Part shown: in pieces, positions 36,275 through 44,318 of the stretch
How positions within the stretch are numbered: position 1 is the first letter of the stretch
Layout: every line of letters begins with the position of its first letter
DNA from: Clostridium sp. Marseille-P2415
GTDB lineage: Bacteria; Bacillota; Clostridia; Lachnospirales; Lachnospiraceae
Length of the DNA stretch: 64,000 nt
Assembly: GCF_900155545.1 (NCBI RefSeq)
Contig: NZ_LT732525.1
Span: 731,260-795,259 of the forward strand
Reading direction: 5' to 3'
The notes under the pieces: model-generated
What the model was told of the DNA's origin: nothing
The model's input: only the letters and a program-made list of their open reading frames with translations
Database searches by the model: none
Made by a program: the position numbers and the translations under genes

Positions 36275-36739
36275 CTACTGCAAACCAAACTCAGATTTCA
36301 GATTTTCAAATCTAACTTTTTCATGCTCTGCCACATCTAATAGAGGGTTATATAAACAGTGTTGCATAACATCCGCATCGATTAATACCTCATCAAAAGA
36401 AGAATGTCTTACACCTTTCCTGCTATGGTTATAAATTGCACTGCAAATCATATCAATTTCCTTACTGTCAAAAATACATAGAGAGTTTAAAATTTCCCTT
36501 GCCATGAGAGAACCTTTATGGGCATGATCTTTTGTATCCAAGGTTGAATAGGAATAAATATCATGAAGCATACCCGCTATTGTTGCTAACTCCACATTTT
36601 CACTTCTTTTTATGGCTATCATTGCACAAGCTTGTGAAACACCATACAAATGCAAATAACCACATCTTCTTTCTGCAGGATCTGACATATTCAAAAGTAC
36701 GATGTCCACATATTCTCTCACTTTTTCAATTCTATTCAT
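36275..36739 (-). CDS. HD-domain protein
   Basis: 154 aa. Metal-dependent phosphohydrolase HD motif LHDIYSY (about 58-64) with upstream His and downstream NHSRKG and DADVMQ, as in uncharacterised small HD proteins acting on nucleotides or phosphorylated metabolites. AAGGAG precedes the ATG. Accessory, AT-rich. Confidence 0.82.
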   Translation of the reverse strand: MNRIEKVREYVDIVLLNMSDPAERRCGYLHLYGVSQACAMIAIKRSENVELATIAGMLHDIYSYSTLDTKDHAHKGSLMAREILNSLCIFDSKEIDMICSAIYNHSRKGVRHSSFDEVLIDADVMQHCLYNPLLDVAEHEKVRFENLKSEFGLQ

Positions 36740-36836
36740 GTTCAGCGCTCCTTAGCCTAATACAAATAATCTTAATAAATAGAATACTACTGATCTTACT
36801 AACTAACAATAAAAATTTTTAATATTCAACAATGCG

Positions 36837-36898
36837 TTAAATTATACATAAAAAACTACTAACTATATAGCTAGTAGTTTTTTATGTATAATTTAACT
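36837..36898. terminator. Long perfect inverted repeat, bidirectional terminator
   Basis: 26-nt arms (36837-36862 and 36873-36898) complement each other exactly with a 10-nt loop; A- and T-runs inside the stem serve either direction. It separates the acetyltransferase gene from the HD gene. Confidence 0.75.
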
Positions 36899-36935
36899 TT
36901 ATAGGCTTCGTATTACGCTCAAAATGGGAAAATTT

Positions 36936-37568
36936 TTAAATATATAGCTTATTAACTTCTCCATTCATAATATAGGGTAAAAATTGCTGTATCTTATTAA
37001 AAGGCCAATTCCACCATTGTATCTGCTGTAATTTATTAATTGTTTCTTCATTAAAACGCCTTTTGACTTCTTTTGCAGGAATACCGCCAACAACTGTATA
37101 TGGAGGGACATCCTTTGTTACGACTGCTCTCGTCCCTATGATTGCACCGTCACCAATATGAACGCCAGATAATATAACTGCTTCATATCCTATCCAAACA
37201 TCATTACCAATTACAATATCACCTTTATTATCCCATGCTGATTTAACATGTATTTTATCTAAATCCCATTCTTCAAAGAATATTGGAAACGGATAGGTTG
37301 AAAGTGATTTAAGGGTGTGATTGGCACTGGTAAACAGGAACTTTGCACCACAGGCTATGGAACAAAACTTGCCAATAATCAATTTGTCATTATTAACAGG
37401 ATAGTGATATAGTACATTATTCTTCTCAAAATGCGCAGGGTCCGAAACAAAATCATTATACATAGTATAATCGCCAACTATAATATTGGGATTTGTAATT
37501 ATATCTTTTAAATATACTGTTTCAAAGTCATTGGTCCGCGGATATACTTTTTTATCTGGAATAGTCAT
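36936..37568 (-). CDS. Xenobiotic O-acetyltransferase, Vat/CatB-like (hexapeptide repeat)
   Basis: 210 aa left-handed beta-helix acetyltransferase. Hallmarks of the XAT group: LYHYPVNNDKLIIGKFCSI, catalytic His in TSANHTLKSLSTYPF, GDIVIGNDVWIGYEAVILSG, VGGIPAKEVKRRF and WWNWP. This pattern is very close to streptogramin A acetyltransferases (Vat) and CatB chloramphenicol acetyltransferases. The drug substrate, if any, cannot be read from sequence. ATG follows AGGAGGATTTT. Sits in the accessory run, so acquired resistance is plausible. Confidence 0.85.
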   Translation of the reverse strand: MTIPDKKVYPRTNDFETVYLKDIITNPNIIVGDYTMYNDFVSDPAHFEKNNVLYHYPVNNDKLIIGKFCSIACGAKFLFTSANHTLKSLSTYPFPIFFEEWDLDKIHVKSAWDNKGDIVIGNDVWIGYEAVILSGVHIGDGAIIGTRAVVTKDVPPYTVVGGIPAKEVKRRFNEETINKLQQIQWWNWPFNKIQQFLPYIMNGEVNKLYI

Positions 37569-37654
37569 AAAATCCTCCTGATTTTTATTCTTTACTCAAC
37601 TATTCCAGTCATTACAATGCACATTTTCACTTTATCACCAGCCTTAAATTATAT

Positions 37655-37730
37655 AAATAAGCTTCATGAATAGAGTACCACACAGCTTACTAACTATCAA
37701 TATTGATTTTTCAATGCCTAACAACTTATT
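37655..37730. repeat. Imperfect intergenic repeat (related to about 36768-36813 and 36252-36266)
   Basis: The 46 nt from AATAAGCTTC to ACTATCAAT match the stretch upstream of the HD gene (AATAATCTTA to ACTAACAAT) at 37 of 46 positions with no gap. The following GATTTTTCAATGCCTAA recurs as GATTTTTCGATGTCTAA upstream of the GNAT gene. Each copy is just 5' of one accessory gene on the minus strand. Confidence 0.55.
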
Positions 37731-37793
37731 TAAATCCTGATTGAATCATTAATCTATTTCCCAATTATTGCTTTGCATTCCATTTTTTATATA

Positions 37794-37822
37794 TTACATA
37801 TCTATTACATTTATGTTACAAT
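37794..37822 (+). promoter_or_regulatory. Promoter of the 22-aa mini-gene
   Basis: TTACAT (37794-37799), 17-nt spacer, TACAAT (37817-37822). Confidence 0.5.
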
Positions 37823-37867
37823 AAAATCACTTCAAAGAAAGCAAAAAAATAAGGGAGGTTATGTATC

Positions 37868-37936
37868 ATGACTTTTGACTTTAGCTCATGTAACTTTAGT
37901 GATTTACTAGAATTGATTTCCCAGTTTTGCAAATAG
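37868..37936 (+). CDS. 22-aa peptide gene
   Basis: ATG 37868 preceded by GGGAGGT (about 8 nt). Product starts MTFDFSSCNFSDLLELI and ends SQFCK: acidic, two Cys, no membrane span, no known family. It fills a complete short transcription unit: promoter at 37794, stop at 37936, terminator at 37945. The same RNA, about 150 nt, could instead act as a small regulatory RNA or a leader of unknown type. Confidence 0.5.
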   Translation: MTFDFSSCNFSDLLELISQFCK

Positions 37937-37944
37937 TTTTTCAC

Positions 37945-37985
37945 AACAGGTTCAGCCATAAAGGCTGAACCTGTTTTAATTTTAT
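37945..37985 (+). terminator. Terminator of the 22-aa mini-gene
   Basis: Perfect 13-bp stem AACAGGTTCAGCC / GGCTGAACCTGTT with a 5-nt loop, followed by TTAATTTTAT. The remaining 290 nt up to 38278 contain no supportable feature. Confidence 0.85.
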
Positions 37986-38278
37986 ACCTCTGTAAATATC
38001 TCTTTTCCATCATTGTTATTATAAAATGTAAATTGTAAAATGAACTATAACTTTATCGCTTTTATTATAAAAGATAATGGAAAATACTGTAATGCTGTCA
38101 CACCAAACCAACTGTCAGCCATTTTATCCCACCCAGCCTTATTATTGCTTAATATTACTGACCCCATTTGAAAAAGGCAGAAAAGGGAAAGTCATCCCTT
38201 TCGGTTCCGGTCTTAATAACTCTCCTGCCGAAACGGATAACTTACCCTTCTCTATCTTTTTTCCTTTATGTATCCCAC

Positions 38279-39256
38279 CTAAATTCCTTTTTCCACAGTA
38301 AGGCACTTATCAATGGAAGCCTTTTCAATTTCATTAATATTGGAAGAATCTTCTGTGCGTGTGTAATAGCAGCTTGAATCGTCATTTAATGAGCCTACGA
38401 ACAGGGTAAATGTCTCATCCTTGCCATTTTTCTCATAGGTATAGGAGATAACGGCAGTAGGATTATCCAGCCCGTAGCCGGCCAGCTCGCTGTCCTGTAC
38501 CTTATAATTGGGACAGCTTTTCACCGTCAGGCTGCATAGGGAATCTGCCAGGACATTTAAACCGGAGTTGTCGGAGAGCTTATTGTCCGGTTTATCTGCT
38601 GAATCCCGGTACCATTCAATGGTCCCTTTCTCATCATCAAGCTTTTTTTTCACGTAATATTCCCTGTTCCCGGCTTTTGTTATGGTTATACTCTGTATAT
38701 CGGTTCCTGCAATGGAAGGAAATTCTTCCAGGGCCATTAAATCGTCAAGTCCGCTGTCTGTCTCACTGTAAAGGGAAGAACTGATCAGATAAGGCATATC
38801 TTCTCCTTCAATGATAGCATAATAATTGCCGTCCTGGGTGGAATTGCCCAGCAAGATTACTGATTTCTTTCCGTCACCGGAGGTGACAGTTACCTTCCGC
38901 ACCGGTTTATCCAGGCCATAAGCGCTTAAACTGTCGCCTCCATCAAGTTTCCGCAAAGCCTCCAGCTTTGATGCCGTCGATGCCAGAGAATCGATTTTCA
39001 TCTGCTTTACCGGGAATATCTCATCCCCATCATATTTCCATGTACCGTCTTTTTTCGTGAAGGACAGCTCCTGGCCGTTAAAATCATAGGAAACAGCGGA
39101 AACCGATGAGAGGTCCGTCATATAAACTTTGGACTCCTCCTCTTGTTTTTTCGTTTTTTCCTGGGAGCGGTCCATATACTGTCCCACTCCCACATAAACC
39201 ACACAAAGAACTGCCAGGGCTGCCACTCCGTATAAAAGGCCGTTTTTCTTTTTCAT
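38279..39256 (-). CDS. DUF4340 membrane-anchored protein
   Basis: 325 aa. One N-terminal transmembrane helix (about 6-26), then beta-rich DUF4340 repeats (VSYDFNGQELSFTKKDGTW near the start and SYTYEKNGKDETFTLFVG near the end). ATG 39256 follows GGAGGAG. Last gene of a four-gene exporter operon in which DUF4340 proteins commonly accompany GldG-like proteins. Outside face of the membrane. Confidence 0.85.
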   Translation of the reverse strand: MKKKNGLLYGVAALAVLCVVYVGVGQYMDRSQEKTKKQEEESKVYMTDLSSVSAVSYDFNGQELSFTKKDGTWKYDGDEIFPVKQMKIDSLASTASKLEALRKLDGGDSLSAYGLDKPVRKVTVTSGDGKKSVILLGNSTQDGNYYAIIEGEDMPYLISSSLYSETDSGLDDLMALEEFPSIAGTDIQSITITKAGNREYYVKKKLDDEKGTIEWYRDSADKPDNKLSDNSGLNVLADSLCSLTVKSCPNYKVQDSELAGYGLDNPTAVISYTYEKNGKDETFTLFVGSLNDDSSCYYTRTEDSSNINEIEKASIDKCLTVEKGI

Positions 39257-39270
39257 TTCTGCTCCTCCTT

Positions 39271-40641
39271 CTACAAACGCCGGCGTTTCAGCCAGATGAC
39301 CAGCCCGGCCGCCAGTGTCACGACTGGAATAACAAAGATGAACAGGATTCCCCACATACCGCCGTGAGTCACGGTATTATACGTTACCTCCAGACTCTTT
39401 GACGGAATTGACACATTGGAAACGTCATCGAAATTGGCTGTTACCGCGTTCATGAAAAGGCGCAGGTTTGTCAAATTGGAAAAGCTGGTGTTCAGCCCCT
39501 CATCGATAAGAGAAGGTGTGCTGAGCACGGTTAAACGGGCGGATCCGGAATCCAGGGTCTTCACGGATACCGCGCCCAGGATATAGGTCCCCTTTGTCTG
39601 CTTGTCAGCCGTTACTAACATGCCGCCGTCGCTTGTCTGCATAAAGGCCGTTACTTCCACGCCTTCCGGTAAGTCTTTTTTCTGGGTCAACGCCGCGGAC
39701 TGAAGCACCAGGGCCGCGCTTTTCGTATCAATACCGTTTGTTATTTCACTTCCTGCCTGGATGGACGGGAAGATGTAATATGGGTTGTTCTGGTAAAAGC
39801 TCTTAGTGTCTGCCGCCAGGCCATTTTCCAGATTCAGGCCGTAATCATTGATCAGAGCATTGAGATTGGGCCGGTCCTTATCCGAGTATCCGGCAAGTAT
39901 CATCACATTACCGCCGCTGTTTAAGTACTTAGAAATCATTTCCTTTTCATCCTTTGCCAGGTCGGCAGACGGAGCATTGAGAAGCAAAAGCTCGCAGTCT
40001 TCCGGAATACCGCCCCCGGTAAGAAGATTTAAGGAAGTTACCGTTAAGCTGGATTTTTTAAGCATATCGGAAACCGTTGCTCCGAGAGCGGTTTCTCCAT
40101 GCCCCTCTGTCACATAAACCGTTTTCTGTACATCACTGGTTATGTGGGAAATGGCTCCGGTAAGCTGGCCTTCTCCGTCAAATTCCGTTTCCTTGGCCTG
40201 CCCATAGTAATAGTACGACATTTCATCCATTTTGATGATATCCGCCAAAGCAATGGTTTCTGTCTTGTTTGTGGAATCACAGCTTACCAAAAGTGTGTTG
40301 TCCTCTGCCTTTAATTTCTTCACCTGATCCGGATGAAGGACGGAATCCACGGTTACTACTTTAATGTGTCCGGATAAATCCTCATACCGTTTTAAAAAGC
40401 TTGTGATCCGTTTGTCTACGGATTCCGGATTGGCCACCACATAAATCGTAACGTCTTTATCAAGCGCTGCAAGCAGATCCCGGGTGGTTCCGCCCAGTGT
40501 ATAAATCTGGGTGCTGCTCATATCCCATTGCCGTACCTTTTCCGGAAGACGGCCTACTATCATGTTTAATATCACCACGGCAGCTATGACAATCACGGAA
40601 AGTATCGCCGTATAGCCGCCTTTTTTTAATTTTCTGGTCAT
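39271..40641 (-). CDS. GldG-like ABC-type accessory protein
   Basis: 456 aa. Two terminal transmembrane helices (about 10-30 and 425-450) frame an extracytoplasmic domain with the GldG/DUF7088 features DVTIYVVANPESVDKRITSF and LLLNAPSADLAKDEKEMISKY. In Bacteroidetes GldAFG supports gliding; in Firmicutes the role is unknown. 14 nt before the DUF4340 gene and 10 nt after the permease. Confidence 0.85.
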   Translation of the reverse strand: MTRKLKKGGYTAILSVIVIAAVVILNMIVGRLPEKVRQWDMSSTQIYTLGGTTRDLLAALDKDVTIYVVANPESVDKRITSFLKRYEDLSGHIKVVTVDSVLHPDQVKKLKAEDNTLLVSCDSTNKTETIALADIIKMDEMSYYYYGQAKETEFDGEGQLTGAISHITSDVQKTVYVTEGHGETALGATVSDMLKKSSLTVTSLNLLTGGGIPEDCELLLLNAPSADLAKDEKEMISKYLNSGGNVMILAGYSDKDRPNLNALINDYGLNLENGLAADTKSFYQNNPYYIFPSIQAGSEITNGIDTKSAALVLQSAALTQKKDLPEGVEVTAFMQTSDGGMLVTADKQTKGTYILGAVSVKTLDSGSARLTVLSTPSLIDEGLNTSFSNLTNLRLFMNAVTANFDDVSNVSIPSKSLEVTYNTVTHGGMWGILFIFVIPVVTLAAGLVIWLKRRRL

Positions 40642-40651
40642 TTCCATCCTC

Positions 40652-41518
40652 CTAACTCCATCTGCGTTTCTCTACGGACTGTACGGTCAAGAATATCAGC
40701 AGGAATATAATGCTGATATAATAGACCAGCCCGCCCGCGTCAAAGATGTAATGATCGGCAAAATTCTGGAATACATCCGTTACCGCGATCTTTCCCATAA
40801 CGTTTGTCAGGGCGCGGTCAAAAAGGTCTTTTTTCACAAGATAGAACCCCACAATGCAAAGGATACCAGCCACCTCCAGAATGGCTGCGAGCAGATTGTG
40901 GTTTGTCACCCGGTAAATGATAAAGACAGCCAGAGTCCACAGGATCAGAAAGCCTGCCGCAGAGCCTGAGGCTGTCGTAGGAAGAAATCCTGTCAGGCTG
41001 GGCCATAAAAGCAGCAGTAAAATGATTCCAAAGGTTCCTACCGCGGCAATGATCTGGCTTTCAGTCAGGGATGAGAGGAACATCCCGATTGCAATGTAAA
41101 CACATCCCAGCAGGAAAAAAGCCAGGATAGCGGCATAATCCGCTTTTAAATGAGCCGTTCCGTTCATCTTAATGATGAGAGGACAGATGCCGGAAAGCAA
41201 TACCGGAACCGCAAATACGGTTATCATGGAAAAATATTTTCCCAGCACCATTTTGGTAACCGATACGGGAGAAGTAAGCAGGAGCTGGTCCGTCTTCGTC
41301 TTTCTGTCATCTGCAAAGCTTCTCATAGTCAGTACCGGAATGCCGATCATAATGATGGTCACCATGCCGGAAAGAGTATAGGAAAAGTACGGATATCCGC
41401 TCATCATGTTATAAGCCATAAAATAAATTCCTACGAACAATACCATAAAGGCAATAAATACGTATCCGGTCATGGACTGGAAGTAGGATTTTAATTCTCT
41501 TTTATAGATTGCAGCCAT
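40652..41518 (-). CDS. ABC-2 permease (GldF-like)
   Basis: 288 aa with about six to seven membrane helices. N-terminal IYKRELKSYFQSMTGYVFIA and RSFADDRKTKTDQLLLTSP are typical of GldF/NosY-type permeases. Its start codon overlaps the stop of the ATPase gene by 1 nt. Confidence 0.88.
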   Translation of the reverse strand: MAAIYKRELKSYFQSMTGYVFIAFMVLFVGIYFMAYNMMSGYPYFSYTLSGMVTIIMIGIPVLTMRSFADDRKTKTDQLLLTSPVSVTKMVLGKYFSMITVFAVPVLLSGICPLIIKMNGTAHLKADYAAILAFFLLGCVYIAIGMFLSSLTESQIIAAVGTFGIILLLLLWPSLTGFLPTTASGSAAGFLILWTLAVFIIYRVTNHNLLAAILEVAGILCIVGFYLVKKDLFDRALTNVMGKIAVTDVFQNFADHYIFDAGGLVYYISIIFLLIFLTVQSVEKRRWS

Positions 41519-42624
41519 TATTCTTCATCCCCCTCTCCGCTTTCTTCCTCTTCCGGCAGGTCTTCGCCGGTAAGACCTGTGTCTTCATCGTTCTCTGCCC
41601 GGTCCGCGTTCTCTGTCTCTTCTTCCGCTTCTGTACCGGCTGCTTCCGCGTCGGCGGTCAGTTCAAGGAATACTTCCTCCAGCGATGCCTTTGTGGACTG
41701 CATGGAAAGAATGGGAAGCCTCTGGCCGGCAAATGCAAAGAAAATGGCTTCACGGATATCGTCTCCGTTCCCTTTCTCCTCCGTGCTGATGCGGAAAGCC
41801 ACCTTTCTGATTCCTTCCTCGCCGCTCTCCCGGACCGTTACATCCACTGCCTGCACAATGGCCTCCAGGGTCTCATGTATCTGCTCCTCTGTCGCTTTCA
41901 CCAAAAGCTCCATGCCGGCCGTACCGGCCATCTGCCGTTCCAGATTCTCCGGAGTATCGCTGGCTATCAGCCTGCCACGGTCAATGATCATGATGTGGTC
42001 GCATACCGCGCTGACCTCTGAAAGAATATGAGAGCTTAAAATAACCGTATGCTCCCGCCCAAGCTTTCGGATCGTATCCCGGATCTCAATGATCTGCTTC
42101 GGATCCAGGCCTACGGTCGGCTCATCCAGTATGATCACCGGAGGCAGCCCGAGGACCGCCTGTGCCAGGCCCACACGCTGTTTGTAGCCCTTGGACAGAT
42201 TCCGGATCAGACGTCCTTTTACATCGGTAAGCTTTGCAAGTTCCATTGCCTCTGCAACGGACTCACTTCGTTCCTTTTTGGGGATCTTTTTTAATTCCGC
42301 TGCAAACATCAGCTGCTCTTCTACGGTCATGTCCATATAAAGCGGGGGCTGCTCCGGCAGATAGCCGATGCATTTCTTTGCTTCCTCCGCATCTTCCAGA
42401 ATGTTGTGGCCGTTGATCAGTACATCGCCCTCCGTAGCACCGATGTATCCGGTCATAATGTTCATAGTGGTGGATTTCCCGGCTCCATTTGGTCCCAAAA
42501 AACCATAAATCTGGCCATCATGGATGGTAAAGCTCAAATGATCCACAGCCAGATGTCCGCCATAATCCTTTACCAGGTTCCTGACTTCAATCAACTCTTT
42601 CTCCTCCTGTTCTTCTTTTCGCAT
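41518..42624 (-). CDS. ABC transporter ATP-binding protein (GldA-like)
   Basis: 368 aa. Walker A GPNGAGKST, signature NLSKGYKQRVG, Walker B PVIILDEPTVGLDP. The C-terminal about 60 residues are strongly acidic (runs of Glu/Asp) beyond the usual DrrA/GldA core of about 310. Start taken as ATG 42624 (AAGGA upstream). A TTG nine codons later has a stronger AGGAGG and would give MIEVRNL, so the true start is open. Confidence 0.88.
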   Translation of the reverse strand: MRKEEQEEKELIEVRNLVKDYGGHLAVDHLSFTIHDGQIYGFLGPNGAGKSTTMNIMTGYIGATEGDVLINGHNILEDAEEAKKCIGYLPEQPPLYMDMTVEEQLMFAAELKKIPKKERSESVAEAMELAKLTDVKGRLIRNLSKGYKQRVGLAQAVLGLPPVIILDEPTVGLDPKQIIEIRDTIRKLGREHTVILSSHILSEVSAVCDHIMIIDRGRLIASDTPENLERQMAGTAGMELLVKATEEQIHETLEAIVQAVDVTVRESGEEGIRKVAFRISTEEKGNGDDIREAIFFAFAGQRLPILSMQSTKASLEEVFLELTADAEAAGTEAEEETENADRAENDEDTGLTGEDLPEEEESGEGDEE

Positions 42625-42726
42625 TTTTGCGTCCTTACATAGGTTAAAAGGGAATTGTGAAAATTGTGTGATATATTTTTGATTATTGTGTGATAAAAGT
42701 ATGAAATATTTCGACATAAAACGCAC

Positions 42727-42757
42727 AAAAAGCCTGGGCGGCGGCCGCTGCCCAGGC
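42727..42757 (-). terminator. Terminator of the 8-oxoguanine glycosylase gene
   Basis: Minus strand 11-bp GC-rich stem (GCCTGGGCAGC / GCCGCCCAGGC, one wobble) with a GGCC loop, then TTTTT. Confidence 0.85.
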
Positions 42758-42777
42758 AATCCGGATCATTTAAATGA

Positions 42778-43644
42778 TCACTTTACTGCTAACTTATTTA
42801 CCTTATAGTAAAACATATACTGCTGAAGGATCCCGGCATAGCCCTGATACCGTTTAAGCGGAAATCCCTGCGGATAGTGGAGCTCTAATATCTGTTTTAC
42901 ATGAGTATCCACCGGAAACGCTCCAATATGGTGAAGGCCGAACAGGCAGACGCAGTCCGCTACCTTCCGCCCGATCCCGTACTGTTCCATTAACATGCTG
43001 TGGGCCCCTTCATATTCCGCCTTTTTTAAGTCCTCAAGCCACGCCTTTCCCTCCGGCCCGCTGCATTTTTCGGCAATGGCCAGAATGTATTTGTCCCGGT
43101 AACCGAGGCCCAGACCGGAAAGTCCCTCCATACCGGCCCCGGCGATCACCTCCGGCTCCGGAAACGCATGATAGCCTCTTTCCTCTTCTTTCCAGTCCCC
43201 ATCGGAAGACAGAAAGAAACCGGTCGCCTTCTTTTTGACGCCGAACCGGTTACATAGTTCTTCCACGCTTCCTGTAATCCGGGTGATGTTATTGTTCTGG
43301 GAGATTAAAAAGGTCACAATCATTTCCCATAAGTCCTGATTTAAGATCCGTACGCCCCAGCCCCATTTCACGGCTTCCTTAAGGTAAGTATCTTCCGGAG
43401 ATACATGCTTTTTATAGTTGCCGTAATCGGTCTGCAGGTCAAAATAACCGGCCCACCTTTCGTTAAATTCTGTTTCCTCACAGGAAAACAGAAAACCATC
43501 CGTTTCCTTGACTGCTTCCACATAATCCCCTGCTGCCGCAACCGCCCAGACTTTGTTTTTCTCATCCCTTCTCCGAATGCGGAAGCACTGGCCGGATCTG
43601 GCAATCTGCTCTAAATCCATATCATTTATCTGAATCCGGTACAT
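42778..43644 (-). CDS. ogg: 8-oxoguanine DNA glycosylase (OGG1 family)
   Basis: 288 aa helix-hairpin-helix glycosylase-lyase of base excision repair. OGG_N-like N-terminal domain (1-95), then HhH-GPD: SQNNNITRI, HhH with catalytic Lys in GIGRKVADCVCLFGL, and Asp in FPVDTHVKQIL. ATG 43644 chosen because GGAGAG is 9 nt upstream; an ATG three codons earlier touches that site. Confidence 0.92.
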   Translation of the reverse strand: MYRIQINDMDLEQIARSGQCFRIRRRDEKNKVWAVAAAGDYVEAVKETDGFLFSCEETEFNERWAGYFDLQTDYGNYKKHVSPEDTYLKEAVKWGWGVRILNQDLWEMIVTFLISQNNNITRITGSVEELCNRFGVKKKATGFFLSSDGDWKEEERGYHAFPEPEVIAGAGMEGLSGLGLGYRDKYILAIAEKCSGPEGKAWLEDLKKAEYEGAHSMLMEQYGIGRKVADCVCLFGLHHIGAFPVDTHVKQILELHYPQGFPLKRYQGYAGILQQYMFYYKVNKLAVK

Positions 43645-43697
43645 ATTAAGCATCTCTCCATTCTCTTATGCGCATCGTCACGATCAGTAGATTCACC

Positions 43698-44318
43698 TTA
43701 TGGCCGGTTTTCATTTAAATGAGACAGAAATTCCCTGAGCCTTCCAATATTCCCGTCGGCAAAACAGTATCCGTCCATGCCGCACGCTCTGGCGCCCTCG
43801 ATATTCATGGGAACGTCATCAATAAAAAAGCATTCCTCCGGCTTTAAATGAAACCGTTGGAATAAATGGCCGTACATTTCCTTCTGAGGTTTCATGCACT
43901 TTACCTCCGCGGAAAATAAAATCCCATCAAAATATTCAATTCCAGGAATGATCTTATAGCAATCCAAAAGACGGAGAGAGGCATTGGAGCATAAGTATAT
44001 TCCATATCCTTCCTTCTTGAGCTGTACCACCAGTTCTCCCATCTCCCCGACAGGCCACATGTTGTATTCATGCCAGTGCTTCAGACAATCGGCTGCCATT
44101 TCCCTCGCATGGCCGGTATCAAGGCGCGCCTGCATTCTCTTTAAAGCGTCTTCCTCTGAGATCAGCCCCATATCGAGAAGCAGCCATTCCTGGGAATCAA
44201 ACACAGCCGCACTTACTGCCTTCCGCTCTGCCTCATCCTCTATAAAATACCGGCATACCCTGTCTCCTTCATAATTTACCAGCACTCTTCCCATGTCAAA
44301 TACGATATTTTTAATCAT
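43698..44318 (-). CDS. HAD family phosphatase (YihX/epoxide-hydrolase-N-like)
   Basis: 206 aa HAD subfamily IA. Motif I FDMGRVLVNY with the nucleophile Asp replaced in position by DMGRV (D8 present, second Asp absent), motif II SNAS, motif III with Lys in AEVKCMKPQKEMY, motif IV FFIDDVPMNIEGA. E. coli YihX dephosphorylates glucose-1-phosphate; substrate here unknown. ATG 44318 follows AGGAG and overlaps the MATE gene by 8 nt. Confidence 0.88.
   Translation of the reverse strand: MIKNIVFDMGRVLVNYEGDRVCRYFIEDEAERKAVSAAVFDSQEWLLLDMGLISEEDALKRMQARLDTGHAREMAADCLKHWHEYNMWPVGEMGELVVQLKKEGYGIYLCSNASLRLLDCYKIIPGIEYFDGILFSAEVKCMKPQKEMYGHLFQRFHLKPEECFFIDDVPMNIEGARACGMDGYCFADGNIGRLREFLSHLNENRP

Noticed and set aside
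37816-38013. 65-codon minus-strand frame over the mini-gene
   Set aside because: It runs through the perfect terminator hairpin and lacks a ribosome site.
38150-38205. AAAGGGA/TCCCTTT hairpin after the DUF4340 gene
   Set aside because: Only 7 bp, with the T-run displaced; too weak to call.
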